NCBI GenBank assembly: GCA_012519415.1 | Contig: JAAYQG010000151.1 | Location: 1-37,343 of the forward strand | Direction: 5' to 3' | Source of the DNA: Treponema sp. | Lineage (GTDB): Bacteria; Spirochaetota; Spirochaetia; Treponematales; Treponemataceae | DNA: 37,343 nucleotides | Shown here: piece after piece, positions 15,774 to 25,414 of the stretch | How the letters are laid out: the number at the start of each line of letters is the position of its first letter | Numbering within the stretch: position 1 is the stretch's first letter | The notes under the pieces: model-generated | Databases searched by the model: none | Told to the model about the DNA's origin: nothing | The model's input: the letters and a program-made list of their open reading frames with translations, nothing else | Position numbers and translations under genes: made by a program

Positions 15774-16517
15774 TCAAACTGCAATTTGAACGCATTTTTT
15801 TATGGGATGTTCTACAATTTTAACATTAATATCATAAGCTTTTTTTATGTTTTCAGATGTTATTACATTTTTCACTGTCCCATCAGCAATAATGCTTCCC
15901 TGACTCAAAAGCAAAATTTGTTCAGCAAATATGGCAGCCATATTAATATCATGCATTGTTACAACAACGCATTTTGTTTCTGCAATTTTTTTTAAAATTT
16001 CAAAAAGAGTATACTGATGTTTAATATCAAGATTTGCTTGCGGTTCATCGAGCAAAATATATGGAGTATCTTGCACCAAACTTCTTGCTATTGCAGCACG
16101 CTGGAATTCTCCGCCGGAAAGCTCCGTAACAGCTCTTTCTGCAAGCGTTTCAAGTGAAAAACTTTCTAAAGCCCAATCAACCAGTTTTTCATCTTTTTCT
16201 TTTGCAAAATATCCAAGCGACACATATTCCCTAACAGTATAAGCCCATGCGCAAATTTCATTTTGTGTTATAAAAGAAATTGTATGTGCTCGTTTCAAAC
16301 TTGAAAAACTTGAAATTGGCATATTATCAATCATAGGTTCATTCTTAAATTTAAGTGAATTGTTAGGAACACCTGCAATTATTGAAAGTAATGTAGATTT
16401 TCCAGAACCATTTGCACCCAAAAGCATTGTTAAACCTTTATCTTTAAGACAAAACGAAATATTTTTGAGTATCGCCTTTTTTTCATATTCAGCACATAAG
16501 TTTATAGCTTCAATCAT
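15774..16517 (-). CDS. Iron-chelate/cobalamin-type ABC transporter ATPase (FecE/BtuD family)
   Basis: 247 residues from ATG 16517 (MIEAINLCAEY...), which has AGAGGAA 7 bases upstream; the ORF track's 16550 start adds 11 residues without support. Walker A is GANGSGKS (about residue 36), signature 'LSGGEFQRAAIARSL', Walker B 'YILLDEPQANLD', switch His in 'CVVVTMHDINMA'. It should power the FecCD-type permease encoded 76 bases upstream. Substrate class (ferric siderophore, haem or cobalamin) cannot be settled because no binding protein is next to it. Confidence 0.9.
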   Translation of the reverse strand: MIEAINLCAEYEKKAILKNISFCLKDKGLTMLLGANGSGKSTLLSIIAGVPNNSLKFKNEPMIDNMPISSFSSLKRAHTISFITQNEICAWAYTVREYVSLGYFAKEKDEKLVDWALESFSLETLAERAVTELSGGEFQRAAIARSLVQDTPYILLDEPQANLDIKHQYTLFEILKKIAETKCVVVTMHDINMAAIFAEQILLLSQGSIIADGTVKNVITSENIKKAYDINVKIVEHPIKKCVQIAV

Positions 16518-16593
16518 AAAAAGATTCCTCTTAATATTAAAAAAACGCATTTAATATTCTACAAAACTTAATTTTAAGCTTTGTGCTAACAAA

Positions 16594-17592
16594 TTAATAT
16601 CCTCCACCTTTGCCTTTTGCCATAATAGATAGAAAAAACGGAGTTCCTAATAATGATGTAATTATTCCTACAGGAATTTCCATCGGAGCTGCAACTGTTC
16701 TTGCGGTTATATCAGAAATTAAAAGCAGCAATGCACCCAAAAGAATACTTGAAATTAAAAGCTTTTTATGTAAAGGACCGAACATAAGTCTTGCAATATG
16801 TGGACCTATAAGCCCTATAAAACCAATTGTGCCGCCGCCGCATACTGCCAATGCTGTTCCAAAAGAACCTAGTGCAATGATTTTTATTCTTGCGTGTTTT
16901 GTATTAAGTCCAAGTGTTGAAGCACTTTTTTCTCCAAGTGCAAGCACATCAAGAGATTTTGCAACAGTAAAATAAAGAGGAATAACAAGCAGTGCCGGCA
17001 CTAAAAGTCTTATTGCATCGCTCCATGTTTTTCCGTTAAAGCTGCCTAATGTCCATGTGTACATTTTATGAAGTTCATTGTAATTCAATAAAAGCACAAG
17101 GGAATTAATTGCAGAAAAACACGCACTTAATGCTGTACCAGTAAGAAGTAAAGATACAGCACCAGGTTCGCTGCGTTTTTTGCCTGCAATAAAATAAGCA
17201 GCCCAAACAGCAGTAAGTGCACCAATAAAAGCACCGAATTGAACAAACAAAGAAAACTGACCTTTTGGCGCATAAATGCTTAACAAAATTGACATTATTA
17301 CGGCACCAAGCGATGAACCTGACGAAACACCCATTATAGCGGGGTCTGCAAGTGCATTTCTAAAAAATCCTTGAAAAAGACAGCCTGCACCTGCAAGCAA
17401 TGCACCAGCAAAAAGCGCGATTATCGTTCTTGGAGCTCTGATATTCCAAACCAAGATACGAGTAAAAGTATCATAGTTTTTTACATTAACAAAAGTGCTA
17501 AAACTTATATGTTCTGCTCCTAAACCAAGACTTAAAATAATTGAAGCAATTAACATAAAAACTATTATCAAAATCTTATATCCAAATTTCAT
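16594..17592 (-). CDS. Iron-chelate/cobalamin-type ABC permease (FecCD/BtuC family)
   Basis: 332 residues with about nine to ten TM segments. Family signatures are clear: 'RAPRTIIALFAGALLAGAGCLFQG', 'NALADPAIMGVSSGSSLGAV', 'TWTLGSFNGKTW', and 'GTIGFIGLIGPHIARLMFG'. It forms a homodimeric channel with two copies of the downstream ATPase. The ATG 17592 lacks a convincing Shine-Dalgarno; a weak -10-like CAATAT lies 6 bases upstream, so a leaderless start is possible. An inverted repeat in the promoter region (17606-17633) may bind a metal-responsive repressor. Confidence 0.92.
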   Translation of the reverse strand: MKFGYKILIIVFMLIASIILSLGLGAEHISFSTFVNVKNYDTFTRILVWNIRAPRTIIALFAGALLAGAGCLFQGFFRNALADPAIMGVSSGSSLGAVIMSILLSIYAPKGQFSLFVQFGAFIGALTAVWAAYFIAGKKRSEPGAVSLLLTGTALSACFSAINSLVLLLNYNELHKMYTWTLGSFNGKTWSDAIRLLVPALLVIPLYFTVAKSLDVLALGEKSASTLGLNTKHARIKIIALGSFGTALAVCGGGTIGFIGLIGPHIARLMFGPLHKKLLISSILLGALLLLISDITARTVAAPMEIPVGIITSLLGTPFFLSIMAKGKGGGY

Positions 17593-17605
17593 AACTCATA
17601 TTGAG

Positions 17606-17633
17606 ATATTACTTCAAAAAAGTAAAGTAATAT
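17606..17633 (-). promoter_or_regulatory. Inverted repeat in the fecCD-type promoter region
   Basis: ATATTACTT (17606-17614) and AAGTAATAT (17625-17633) form a perfect 9-bp inverted repeat with a 10-bp gap, 14 bases upstream of the permease start. AAGTAA is present twice in tandem. It does not match the standard Fur box. A dimeric metal-dependent repressor site is inferred. Confidence 0.45.
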
Positions 17634-17722
17634 GCCAAATGTCGAGTTTTATAAATTCAAATTGGATAACTCTAAAATTTTGGGATTAATCCGGCGAAAC
17701 GCAAGTTTCTTCCCTTGAAAAC

Positions 17723-17771
17723 ATCCGTCTTTAGCCACGACTAAATAGTTCTTCCTTATGGAAACACGGAT
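17723..17771 (-). ncRNA. Possible three-way-junction RNA element
   Basis: On the - strand ATCCGT pairs with ACGGAT as a closing stem around two small hairpins: TTCC-ATAA-GGAA and TTTAG-TCGTGG-CTAAA. The fold occupies 49 nt in the gap between the NMT1-type operon and the fecCD-type permease. It fits no riboswitch class I recognise, and no B12-box (GCCACTG) is present. It could be a leader, a 3'-UTR element or part of a repeated element. Confidence 0.3.
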
Positions 17772-17889
17772 TATCAATATATATTTTTCAGTCTTTTGGC
17801 TTTTTATATACAAGTACAGACACAAAGTCTCGAAACCGCACGCGCTTTTGCTTTCTTTCTGGGGAATAGGTTTCACGATTAAAATTATG

Positions 17890-18660
17890 CTACACAGCAA
17901 AAATTTCTAAGATTTTATCACGCAAAGAAGTATTGTCAAAATTCTTTACAAGAACATCAAGAGCAATATACAAAGTTGAAATTGTTTTTGAAGTAGGTTT
18001 TAGAACGATTATTCTATCAGCTAACAAAATAGCTTCTCGTATATCGTGCGTTACGCAAACAACAGTGCGAGCTTCTGTTTTGAGCAATTTTTTTAAAAGC
18101 TGCATAAGCTGTTCTTTTAGTATTATATCTTGAGATTGAAATGCTTCATCCATTAACAGCACCGGTGCTTTTATAGCGAAAGCTCGTGCAACAGAAGCTC
18201 GTTGCTTTTCACCACCGGAAAGCTTGCCAGGATATTCTTCAATTTTATCTTTCAAACCGGTAGCACACAAAAACTCGACTGCTCGTTCGTGGGCTTCTTC
18301 TTTCGACATAAAATTTTCCAAAGGCAACGTGCAGTTTTGCAACAATGAACACCAAGGTAAAAGTCTAGGTTCTTGAAACAAATATGAAACTTCTATTTTT
18401 TTCTTTTTTTTTGAAGAATCTAAAACATTATTTGAACCTATTTTTACGACTCCGGATTCTGCCTTGATAAGAGAAGCGATGCAATCCAAAAGAGTTGTTT
18501 TTCCAGCACCACTAGGCGCAAGGATGGCATTAACAGTGCCAGCCTCAAAAACAAAAGAAAAATTTTTGTATATTGATTTTTTTCCACGAGTTACAGTTAA
18601 ATTTTCAATAATTATATCTTCACAAAAATCTTGGTTTTTAGCTTGCAAAAAATTATTCAT
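17890..18660 (-). CDS. NitT/TauT-type ABC transporter ATPase
   Basis: 256 residues. Walker A 'APSGAGKTT' (about residue 47), Q-loop 'VSYLFQEPRLLPW', signature 'LSGGEKQRASVARAF', Walker B 'VLLMDEAFQSQD', switch 'VVCVTHDIREAILLADRIIVL'. The 'FQEPRLLPW' Q-loop is typical of the nitrate/sulfonate/taurine/thiamine-precursor importer class. The start overlaps the permease stop by 8 bases. Last gene of a three-gene operon with binding protein and permease. Confidence 0.92.
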   Translation of the reverse strand: MNNFLQAKNQDFCEDIIIENLTVTRGKKSIYKNFSFVFEAGTVNAILAPSGAGKTTLLDCIASLIKAESGVVKIGSNNVLDSSKKKKKIEVSYLFQEPRLLPWCSLLQNCTLPLENFMSKEEAHERAVEFLCATGLKDKIEEYPGKLSGGEKQRASVARAFAIKAPVLLMDEAFQSQDIILKEQLMQLLKKLLKTEARTVVCVTHDIREAILLADRIIVLKPTSKTISTLYIALDVLVKNFDNTSLRDKILEIFAV

Positions 18661-19423
18661 GCTGAGTCTCCGGCTGCAAACGGCTTCTTAATTTTTTTGT
18701 ATAAAATCCAAAAATACTTTCGCAAATATAGCTTAACGAAACAACAGCAAATGTCCATGCAAACACATCAACTGTTTCAAGGTGAACTTTTGCTGTATAA
18801 AGAACTGTTCCGACAGAATTTTTAGGCAAACTTAAAATTTCACCAGCAACAACAACTTTCCACGTTAATCCTAAAGCACTTAACATTCCTGAAAAAAAAT
18901 ATGGTGCAACAGATGGAGCATATACAAAAAACAATTTTTGTCTTGAAGAAAAACAATAAACTTCTGCCATATCCAAAAGTTTTTTATCCGTGCTTTTAAT
19001 TCCTGTGGCAACATTTTCCGTTAACACAGGAAGAGTCATCAAAATTGATACAAAAACAGGAACGGATGAACTTTTAAACCAAAAAAGCGCAACAAGAATA
19101 AAAGATACAACCGGTGTAGCTTTTATTACAGAAAGTGGAAATTGAAAAAAAGCAGCAAAATCTTCACTTATTCCAATAATCACGCCAAAAACAGCAGAAA
19201 TACAGACAGAAATAGCAAAAGCTTTAAAAGCACGAATCAAAGTCGAAGCAACAATTTTTTGAAACTCTTCTTCCGTAATTAGTTCTGCAAGTCTAAGAAA
19301 AACTTGAAGAGGTTCTGGTAATACAAGCGGAGCAGATATTTTAACTGCAATAATATGCCATAAAGAGAAAAACAAAATTATAGAAAGACAGATTAAAACA
19401 GCTTTCCGCATTTTACGATTCAT
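18653..19423 (-). CDS. NitT/TauT-type ABC transporter permease (SsuC/ThiX-like)
   Basis: 256 residues, about six TM segments. The ATPase-contact loop is 'GIKSTDKKLLDMAEVYCFSSRQKLFFVYAPSVAPY', the expected form for this class. It overlaps the binding-protein gene by 4 bases (ATGA) and the ATPase gene by 8, so all three are co-translated. The channel is probably a homodimer. Confidence 0.9.
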   Translation of the reverse strand: MNRKMRKAVLICLSIILFFSLWHIIAVKISAPLVLPEPLQVFLRLAELITEEEFQKIVASTLIRAFKAFAISVCISAVFGVIIGISEDFAAFFQFPLSVIKATPVVSFILVALFWFKSSSVPVFVSILMTLPVLTENVATGIKSTDKKLLDMAEVYCFSSRQKLFFVYAPSVAPYFFSGMLSALGLTWKVVVAGEILSLPKNSVGTVLYTAKVHLETVDVFAWTFAVVSLSYICESIFGFYTKKLRSRLQPETQHE

Positions 19424-20427
19424 TCAAAATAAAAATTATCATCCGGCAGTTTTCCGCCGACAGAAGCTGGTGCATATTTTAAGAATGTTTGCAGCAATAA
19501 TTCTATTTGCGGTTTTGCTTCTTTTGCAGGACTAAAACCGAATGCACAATTTGGAATAGCTTTTTCTGCAATTTGAGCTTTAAGCCCAAGCGTATGCTTT
19601 TCTACAAGAAGAGACGCTTCATAAGTATTCTGATTAGTCCATTTAATTGAATTTTCAGCTTCTTGCAAAAAGGAATTAACTAATGCAGGGTATTTTTTGG
19701 CAAATTCCTTTCTGACAACAATAGTTGTCATCGGAAATGTATCGGTATTAAAAAATTCGCTCCAAATAATTTGTAAATCTAAAGAACGATACACTTTTAA
19801 TTTTTCTGAACTTCTTAAAACAGCTACAGTTGCAAATGGCTCTGGCACAACAGCATAATCAACTTTGCCCGAAACAATAGCTGCAGCAAGTTCGCTTGTT
19901 GGAATGCTAAAATCTAATGTTACAGAATTTTCCCCGTTTTGATTAATTCCGCTTTTTTCAAGAATAGCTCTAAATATGTATTCTGGAGTTGCACCCTGCC
20001 CTGCTACATATACAGTTTTGCCTTTTAAATCTTCTAACGATTTTATTGTTTTATCCGTAGATACAAGATTTAACATTCCAAAACCACTTACAGCTGCTAA
20101 AATTATAGAATCAGGTTGGCTTGAATAAACTTTTGTAGCAACATTAGGAGGCAAAATGCCAATATCGAGTTCGCCTTTTAAAAGCTTTGGCAACAATACA
20201 TCGGGGCTTGCACAAACTTCATAATAAATGGAAGTGTTGTCGATTTTTGAAACATTTTCAAACAAGTATGCAAAACACATACCGCTTGGTCCATTCAACA
20301 CTGCCATATTTATAGATTCGGGTACATTATTTTTCTCTTTTGAAGCAAATCCAAAAGAAAAAGACAAAAACAAAAAAAACATTCCGCATAAAGCGCACAA
20401 CAATTTTGTAGAAAATTTATTTATCAT
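19420..20427 (-). CDS. NMT1/SsuA-family substrate-binding protein
   Basis: 335 residues from ATG 20427 (MINKFSTKLL...); the longer ORF to 20589 adds a non-secretory leader and is rejected. Signal peptide to about residue 31 (LLCALCGMFFLFLSFSFGFAS). The mature protein has the COG0715-type two-lobe pattern: 'LNGPSGMCFAYLFE', 'ELDIGILPPNVATKVY', 'SLEDLKGKTVYVAGQGATPEY', 'GKVDYAVVPEPFATVA', 'FPMTTIVVRKEFAKKYPALV'. The 'GPSGM' and 'GQGATPEY' forms occur in an uncharacterised NMT1-like subgroup; substrate is unknown (sulfonate, nitrate or pyrimidine precursor are alternatives). There is no Shine-Dalgarno; a promoter ends 6 bases before the ATG, so the mRNA is probably leaderless. Confidence 0.88.
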   Translation of the reverse strand: MINKFSTKLLCALCGMFFLFLSFSFGFASKEKNNVPESINMAVLNGPSGMCFAYLFENVSKIDNTSIYYEVCASPDVLLPKLLKGELDIGILPPNVATKVYSSQPDSIILAAVSGFGMLNLVSTDKTIKSLEDLKGKTVYVAGQGATPEYIFRAILEKSGINQNGENSVTLDFSIPTSELAAAIVSGKVDYAVVPEPFATVAVLRSSEKLKVYRSLDLQIIWSEFFNTDTFPMTTIVVRKEFAKKYPALVNSFLQEAENSIKWTNQNTYEASLLVEKHTLGLKAQIAEKAIPNCAFGFSPAKEAKPQIELLLQTFLKYAPASVGGKLPDDNFYFE

Positions 20428-20433
20428 GTTTTT

Positions 20434-20463
20434 ATTATAATCACAAACTTTTAAAAATATCAA
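20434..20463 (-). promoter_or_regulatory. Leaderless promoter of the NMT1-type operon
   Basis: On the - strand TTGATA (20458-20463), 18-bp spacer, perfect TATAAT (20434-20439), then six bases (AAAAAC) to the ATG. Predicted transcription start is at or next to the A of the ATG. Confidence 0.7.
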
Positions 20464-20520
20464 CTTGTAGCTTAAATCCAAATGCGAAACCTGTATTTTG
20501 CAGTATATACGACAGAGAAT

Positions 20521-20553
20521 CCTCTCCTGATTTCGGTGGAAGAAGGAGAGAGG
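20521..20553. repeat. Unassigned hairpin between the MCP and NMT1-type genes
   Basis: CTCTCCT (20522-20528) / AGGAGAG (20544-20550), 15-nt loop, GC-rich compared with its surroundings. It lies after the MCP-gene stop only in the sense of position (upstream of the NMT1 promoter, downstream of the MCP end) and has no T-tract, so it is not a standard terminator. Confidence 0.4.
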
Positions 20554-20594
20554 TAAAGTTAATAAATCACAATATGCATCATGTTGCAAATTCG

Positions 20595-22463
20595 TTAAAA
20601 ATTAAAACGACCTACTTCTTTGGTCAAAATTGCTATGCTTTCGAGATTTTCAACAGATTTATCTTTTGAATCAATTGCAATTTCACGAATCTTTTCTGAG
20701 CTGTTACTCATTTCGCTCATTGCAATATTAATTTGACTAGTAGCGTCTGTTAAGGCTGCCATTTCTTTTACAATTTCAGCAGCACCTGCAAGCATTTCTT
20801 TTGAGCTGTTACGTGTTTCATTTGCAATTTTATTTATTTTTTCCATTGAAGCGAGAACTTGTGTATTGCCCTCTTGTTGCTCTTCCATTGCAGAAATAAC
20901 AACGTGTTCTTGAAGCTGCACTGTTTCAGCAAGATTGTAAATGCTTGAAAAGTGATTTTGAACAAGTGTTATGCGATCAGAAACTTTTTCAATTGAAGCA
21001 TTAAGAGTTTTTAGCTCACTATTAATTGCCTTACCCTGTTGATTCGACTGTTCTGCAAGTTTTCTAATTTCGTCAGCAACAACAGAAAAGCCTTTACCAG
21101 ATTCACCTGCATGAGCTGCCTCAATCGCAGCATTCATAGCAAGCAAGTTTGTTTGAGAAGCAATAGTTTGAATAATTTTTGTTGCATCAAGCAAGGAACT
21201 TGAACCTTCAAGAATAGATTTAGATGAAGTTACAGCTTCTACAACACTATGCTGCCCTTCTTCGGCAGCTTTGCGAAGTTGACCTACAGCAACAGAGTTT
21301 TTTTCAAGAACTTCATTTACAGAACGAATATTTGCAACCATTTCATCAACAGCAGCGGTAGATTCTGCAATACTTGAAACTTGAGTATCTACATCAACGT
21401 CAAATTTACGAACAGCTTGTTCAATTTGACGAATGCTTGCACTAACTTCTTCAACGCCACTAGACTGATTTACTACAGATTCTTTAATTTGCGCTATTGT
21501 TCCTACAATTTGTGTAATTGCCACAGCTGTTGTTTGTGCACCGGAATGCAAACTTTCTGCACGCTCACTGGAATCCAAAGCTGTCTTTTTTATTGTTTGA
21601 AGTAATTCTTTTGTTGAACTAACAAGTCTATTAATTGATGTTGCAAGAAGACCATAATCATCGCGACTTTGAACAGGTTCACGTTGTATTGAAAAATCGT
21701 TTGCTGTCATTTTTTCCATAATTTTTACAACATGACTAAGACGTTTAGCTTCATGATGCGTTTCATTTATTGTAATTATAACTGAAAAAATAATGGCAAA
21801 TATTCCAACGGGAACCATTTTATATAAATAGTATTCATTTATATTTTGATAATTATCTGTTCCTATTTTTCTGCATGATAACAAAACCAAAAGAACAGTT
21901 GCAGTTATAGTCGTAAAAACCACAAGTACATGGCGCATTACAAGCCCCATCGTAATATTTTTTTTGCGTAAAGGCAGCCAGTCAAGCCAAGATTCAAAAG
22001 TCTGAAGCCAATAAACAAAAAAATATGTAGACACAAGAAATAAAGAACCTACTACACCAAACCATGCATCAAGCGGAAAATAATTAAATCCGTTCATTTT
22101 ACATGATAATTTAAGTGATAACGGCATAAATAAAGCAACAATTATTGTAAAAGCAAATTGAAGCACTGTAATTTCATTAGATCTTCTAGCAAGTCTATCA
22201 ACATTAGATTCTGAACCATCAAAAAAATCAAATGATTTTTTATAAAAAGTAGAAAGCGAAACACCTATAGATGTAGATATAATAAAAAACAAAATATAGG
22301 GTATGGAAATAGCGAGCTTTATAAGTTGATTAATCGAATAGATTTCACAAAAAGCGAAAACAAGCCAAAATAAAATTTGATACCCAATAAAACACATCAT
22401 ACTCCAAAGAGTACATCTCTTTGGAAAGGGTGGAATTGTAACAGCCAGGTTTTTCTCACTCAT
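20595..22463 (-). CDS. Methyl-accepting chemotaxis protein with six-TM N-terminal region
   Basis: 622 residues. ATG 22463 follows GAGGAAG. Six predicted TM segments (about 20-40, 48-70, 98-118, 133-153, 177-196, 214-232) replace the usual two-TM, periplasmic-sensor layout. A HAMP-like stretch (about 233-284, '[20 protein letters not shown]') leads into a long coiled-coil signalling domain. The highly conserved tip is intact: '[20 protein letters not shown]' then '[18 protein letters not shown]', the CheA/CheW contact region. It signals to the flagellar motor through CheA. With almost no periplasmic loop, it probably senses a membrane or internal state. Single-gene unit. Confidence 0.93.
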   Translation of the reverse strand: MSEKNLAVTIPPFPKRCTLWSMMCFIGYQILFWLVFAFCEIYSINQLIKLAISIPYILFFIISTSIGVSLSTFYKKSFDFFDGSESNVDRLARRSNEITVLQFAFTIIVALFMPLSLKLSCKMNGFNYFPLDAWFGVVGSLFLVSTYFFVYWLQTFESWLDWLPLRKKNITMGLVMRHVLVVFTTITATVLLVLLSCRKIGTDNYQNINEYYLYKMVPVGIFAIIFSVIITINETHHEAKRLSHVVKIMEKMTANDFSIQREPVQSRDDYGLLATSINRLVSSTKELLQTIKKTALDSSERAESLHSGAQTTAVAITQIVGTIAQIKESVVNQSSGVEEVSASIRQIEQAVRKFDVDVDTQVSSIAESTAAVDEMVANIRSVNEVLEKNSVAVGQLRKAAEEGQHSVVEAVTSSKSILEGSSSLLDATKIIQTIASQTNLLAMNAAIEAAHAGESGKGFSVVADEIRKLAEQSNQQGKAINSELKTLNASIEKVSDRITLVQNHFSSIYNLAETVQLQEHVVISAMEEQQEGNTQVLASMEKINKIANETRNSSKEMLAGAAEIVKEMAALTDATSQINIAMSEMSNSSEKIREIAIDSKDKSVENLESIAILTKEVGRFNF

Positions 22464-22799
22464 GAACAGCTTCCTCTTTAGTTACTCTAAAACAGCACAA
22501 TTTTAAAACTGCTTAAAGCATTATTTGTAATTCGATAACAGAACATAAGAATTCAACTAAAAAATGACACGATAAATACATATGTCCGTTATATCAAATA
22601 TTATCGGTTGGATTATATAATGAAACATCGTAAAATTCAAGAAAAAAATATCAATACTGAAATTATTTTATCTTCTAGGAATATTACTCATTTTTACATA
22701 CGAAAACAAAAAAAGAGCTGCCGAATATCGTTAAATCATCACGATTATTCTTGCAGCTCATTAAAATATTTAAGCATTTTTGTTTAAGTTTTCTTAAAT
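22464..22799. other. Intergenic region between clpC and the MCP gene
   Basis: 336 bases, AT-rich, without a plausible gene. It holds the clpC terminator at its right part (22708-22759) and must hold the MCP promoter further left. I see no convincing -35/-10 pair for the MCP. Confidence 0.6.
22708..22759 (-). terminator. clpC terminator
   Basis: On the - strand GAGCTGC...GCAGCTC closes a longer imperfect stem (GAATAATCGT / ACGATATTC) and is followed by seven Ts, 41 bases after the clpC stop codon. Confidence 0.88.
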
Positions 22800-25376
22800 C
22801 TACACTAAAAGCATTTCAAGATTTGATGCTTCTTTAGAATTTTTCTTTTTGGGCGTTTTCTTAAATGAAATATTCAAACAATCATTCTTAAAACTAACAA
22901 CAACGCACGATTTTCCAATTCCTTCGCCGGCCAGTAGTTTTATCGAAAGGGGATCTTCGATTTCACGCTGAATAAGACGGCGCATTGGACGCGCACCAAA
23001 CTGCGGGTCATAGCCATTATCAACAAGATAACTGCAAACTTCCGGTTTTACCTGCAAAGAAAGATTCTGCTCCAAAAGACGATTTTCAAGCTCACGTAGC
23101 TGAATCTGTAAAATTGCTGAAACTTCTTCTTTTGAAAGAGATGTAAACACAACAATATCATCAATTCTATTCAATAGTTCAGGACTTAAAAGCTTTTTCA
23201 ATTCTGAAATTGCATTTGTTTTAATATCTTCGTAATCAAGCAAACCGCCTTCGCCGCTAGAAAAACCGACTCGTCCGTCTGTTGTAATTTGTCTTGCGCC
23301 AGCGTTACTTGTCATAATAATTACAGTGTTTCTAAAATTAACGGAGTGTCCAAGACTATCTTTAAGTTCACCCTCTTCTAAAACTTGCAAAAGCAAATTA
23401 AATACATCCGGGTGAGCTTTTTCGATTTCATCTAAAAGAACAACAGAATAAGGATTTCTGCGCACTTTTTCAGTTAAAATACCACCGTCTTCATAACCAA
23501 CATAGCCCGGCGGAGCTCCTACCAAGCGACTTGTGTTATGTTTTTCCATATAATCGCTCATATCAATTCTAATCATAGAATCTTCTGTTCCGAATAAAAA
23601 GAGTGCAAGACTTTTTGCAAGCAATGTTTTGCCAACGCCTGTAGGACCTAAAAACACAAAAGAACCTAGTGGACGACGGACAGACGAAATGCCTGAACGA
23701 GAACGTCTTATTGCTGAGCTAATAAGTGAAACTGCTTCATTTTGACCAACTACGGTTTTGTGAAGTTCCGATTCCATATTTATAAGTCTTGTTGATTCGG
23801 AAGCTTCGATATTCTCTTGCGGAATTCCTGTCATAATCGAAAGAACATTTTTTACATCATCTGAAGTTACAACATTAGAACCGTTTGCATCTGCTGTCTG
23901 CCAATAATTTCTAACAATATCAAGTCTTTGGCGCAGCTCTCTAACTTGATCTCTTACTTCTGCTGCCCGTTCATAATTTTGGCTGTTAACAAGGTTTTGC
24001 TTTTCTTTGTTGAGATGTTCAATATTTGATTCTATATCTGCAAGTTCCGGAGGACGAATGTCAGCAGCAATTTTTCTCATAGAACCTGCTTCGTCAAGTA
24101 CATCAATTGCTTTATCGGGGAAACATCTTTCTGTAATATATCTGCGACTGTAACGAAGAATAGTATCAATTACATCATCTTTATATACAACGCCATGAAA
24201 TTCTTCGTATTTATTTTTTAAGCCTTCCAAAATTAATCGAACATCATCGTCTTTAGGTTCGTCTACCCTAACTTGCTGAAAACGGCGCACCAGTGCTGCA
24301 TCTTTTTCAAAATATTGACGGAATTCTTTTGAAGTAGTTGCACCAATACATTGAATCTCTCCGCGTGATAAAGCAGGCTTTAAAAGATTAGATGCATCCA
24401 TAGCACCTTCTGCGCCACCGGCTCCAATCAATGTATGAAGTTCATCTATAAAAAGAATTATGTTTTTATTTTCTGTTACTTCTTTCATTATGCGTTTAAA
24501 ACGCTCTTCAAATTCACCGCGATATTTTGTTCCTGCAACAACAGAAGCAAGGTCAAGAGTGAGCACTCTCTTATTACAAAGACTGCGCGGCACCTTTTCT
24601 GAAACTATGCGCTGCGCAAGTCCTTCAACAATCGCAGTTTTACCGACACCAGGTTCGCCAACCAAAACAGGATTGTTTTTTGTGCGGCGAGATAAAATTT
24701 GAATTACACGAGCAATTTCAACATCTCTTCCTATAACAGGATCAAGCTTTTCTACTCTTGCAAGCGCAGTTAAATCTCGTGAATAATTTTTGAGAATGCT
24801 ATTAGACTGAGGTCGTCCGGTTTGTGCATTTGAATTTACAGCGGAACCTACAGACATCATTTGCGGAAAACCAGGCGGTCGAGGAGTTGCTGAATAATCT
24901 GATCGACGCTCATCCCTTTCTTGAATATCAACATTTGGAGTGCGGCGCAAAACATCTACAGCTTTTCTTACGTCGTCTATTGTTATATTTGATTTTTCAA
25001 AAAAATCCGAACATGGACTTTTTTCTTCTTTTATTGCAGCTAAAAGCAAATGTTCTGTGCCTAAATATTCTTGTCGAAAACTCCTAGCTTCAATTTGAGC
25101 AACATCCAAAAGAGTTCTAAGCCGTCTTGAAGCTGGTAAATCTCCAAAAGGCATTGCTGAAGATCTAAGCGGTAAAGCTTGCTCTAAAGTTAACTGAAGT
25201 GAAAGAATATTTACTTTTAATGCTCTTAAAACAAGAACAGCTCGCCCTTCATTTTGTTTAATAATGGCAAGAAGCACATGCTCAGGCAGAAGCTGTTCGT
25301 TGCCGTTTTTTCGTCCTTCTTCTTGAGCAATTACTGTTAGAATTTTTTTTGCTCTATCTGTCAATCCTTTAAACAT
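22800..25376 (-). CDS. clpC: ATP-dependent Clp protease ATP-binding subunit ClpC
   Basis: 858 residues, AAA+ unfoldase of the Hsp100 class. ATG 25376 follows GAGG. The N-domain (1-145) has two Clp-N repeats ('[19 protein letters not shown]', '[18 protein letters not shown]'). AAA-1 has Walker A '[15 protein letters not shown]' and '[16 protein letters not shown]'. The middle region has a UVR-like coiled coil ('[20 protein letters not shown]'), diagnostic for ClpC over ClpA/ClpB. AAA-2 has '[20 protein letters not shown]' and '[20 protein letters not shown]'. It would deliver substrates, including McsB-phosphorylated proteins, to ClpP (not in the window). Last gene of the mcsA-mcsB-clpC run. 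Confidence 0.97.
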   Translation of the reverse strand: MFKGLTDRAKKILTVIAQEEGRKNGNEQLLPEHVLLAIIKQNEGRAVLVLRALKVNILSLQLTLEQALPLRSSAMPFGDLPASRRLRTLLDVAQIEARSFRQEYLGTEHLLLAAIKEEKSPCSDFFEKSNITIDDVRKAVDVLRRTPNVDIQERDERRSDYSATPRPPGFPQMMSVGSAVNSNAQTGRPQSNSILKNYSRDLTALARVEKLDPVIGRDVEIARVIQILSRRTKNNPVLVGEPGVGKTAIVEGLAQRIVSEKVPRSLCNKRVLTLDLASVVAGTKYRGEFEERFKRIMKEVTENKNIILFIDELHTLIGAGGAEGAMDASNLLKPALSRGEIQCIGATTSKEFRQYFEKDAALVRRFQQVRVDEPKDDDVRLILEGLKNKYEEFHGVVYKDDVIDTILRYSRRYITERCFPDKAIDVLDEAGSMRKIAADIRPPELADIESNIEHLNKEKQNLVNSQNYERAAEVRDQVRELRQRLDIVRNYWQTADANGSNVVTSDDVKNVLSIMTGIPQENIEASESTRLINMESELHKTVVGQNEAVSLISSAIRRSRSGISSVRRPLGSFVFLGPTGVGKTLLAKSLALFLFGTEDSMIRIDMSDYMEKHNTSRLVGAPPGYVGYEDGGILTEKVRRNPYSVVLLDEIEKAHPDVFNLLLQVLEEGELKDSLGHSVNFRNTVIIMTSNAGARQITTDGRVGFSSGEGGLLDYEDIKTNAISELKKLLSPELLNRIDDIVVFTSLSKEEVSAILQIQLRELENRLLEQNLSLQVKPEVCSYLVDNGYDPQFGARPMRRLIQREIEDPLSIKLLAGEGIGKSCVVVSFKNDCLNISFKKTPKKKNSKEASNLEMLLV

Positions 25377-25414
25377 ATTAAAACCTCAAAAATTAGAAAG
25401 ATAAAGTAACGGTA

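Noticed and set aside
15355-15789. 144-residue ORF on the + strand
   Set aside because: Runs straight through the tRNA-Val gene and its terminator; not a coding region.
17606-17633. Fur box
   Set aside because: The repeat ATATTACTT/AAGTAATAT does not match the GATAATGATWATCATTATC consensus.
17593-17889. Cobalamin riboswitch before the FecCD/BtuC-type gene
   Set aside because: No B12-box (GCCACTG-like) or conserved core found on the - strand; the region only shows a small three-way junction and an inverted repeat.
17649-17900. 83-residue ORF on the - strand
   Set aside because: No ribosome binding site, overlaps the end of the ATPase gene, and its second half corresponds to a degenerate intergenic repeat with a better explanation as structured or repeated DNA.
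20427-20589. 54-residue N-terminal extension of the NMT1-type binding protein
   Set aside because: Contains no signal sequence, would place a good TATAAT promoter inside the gene, and the protein family starts at the later Met with a proper signal peptide.
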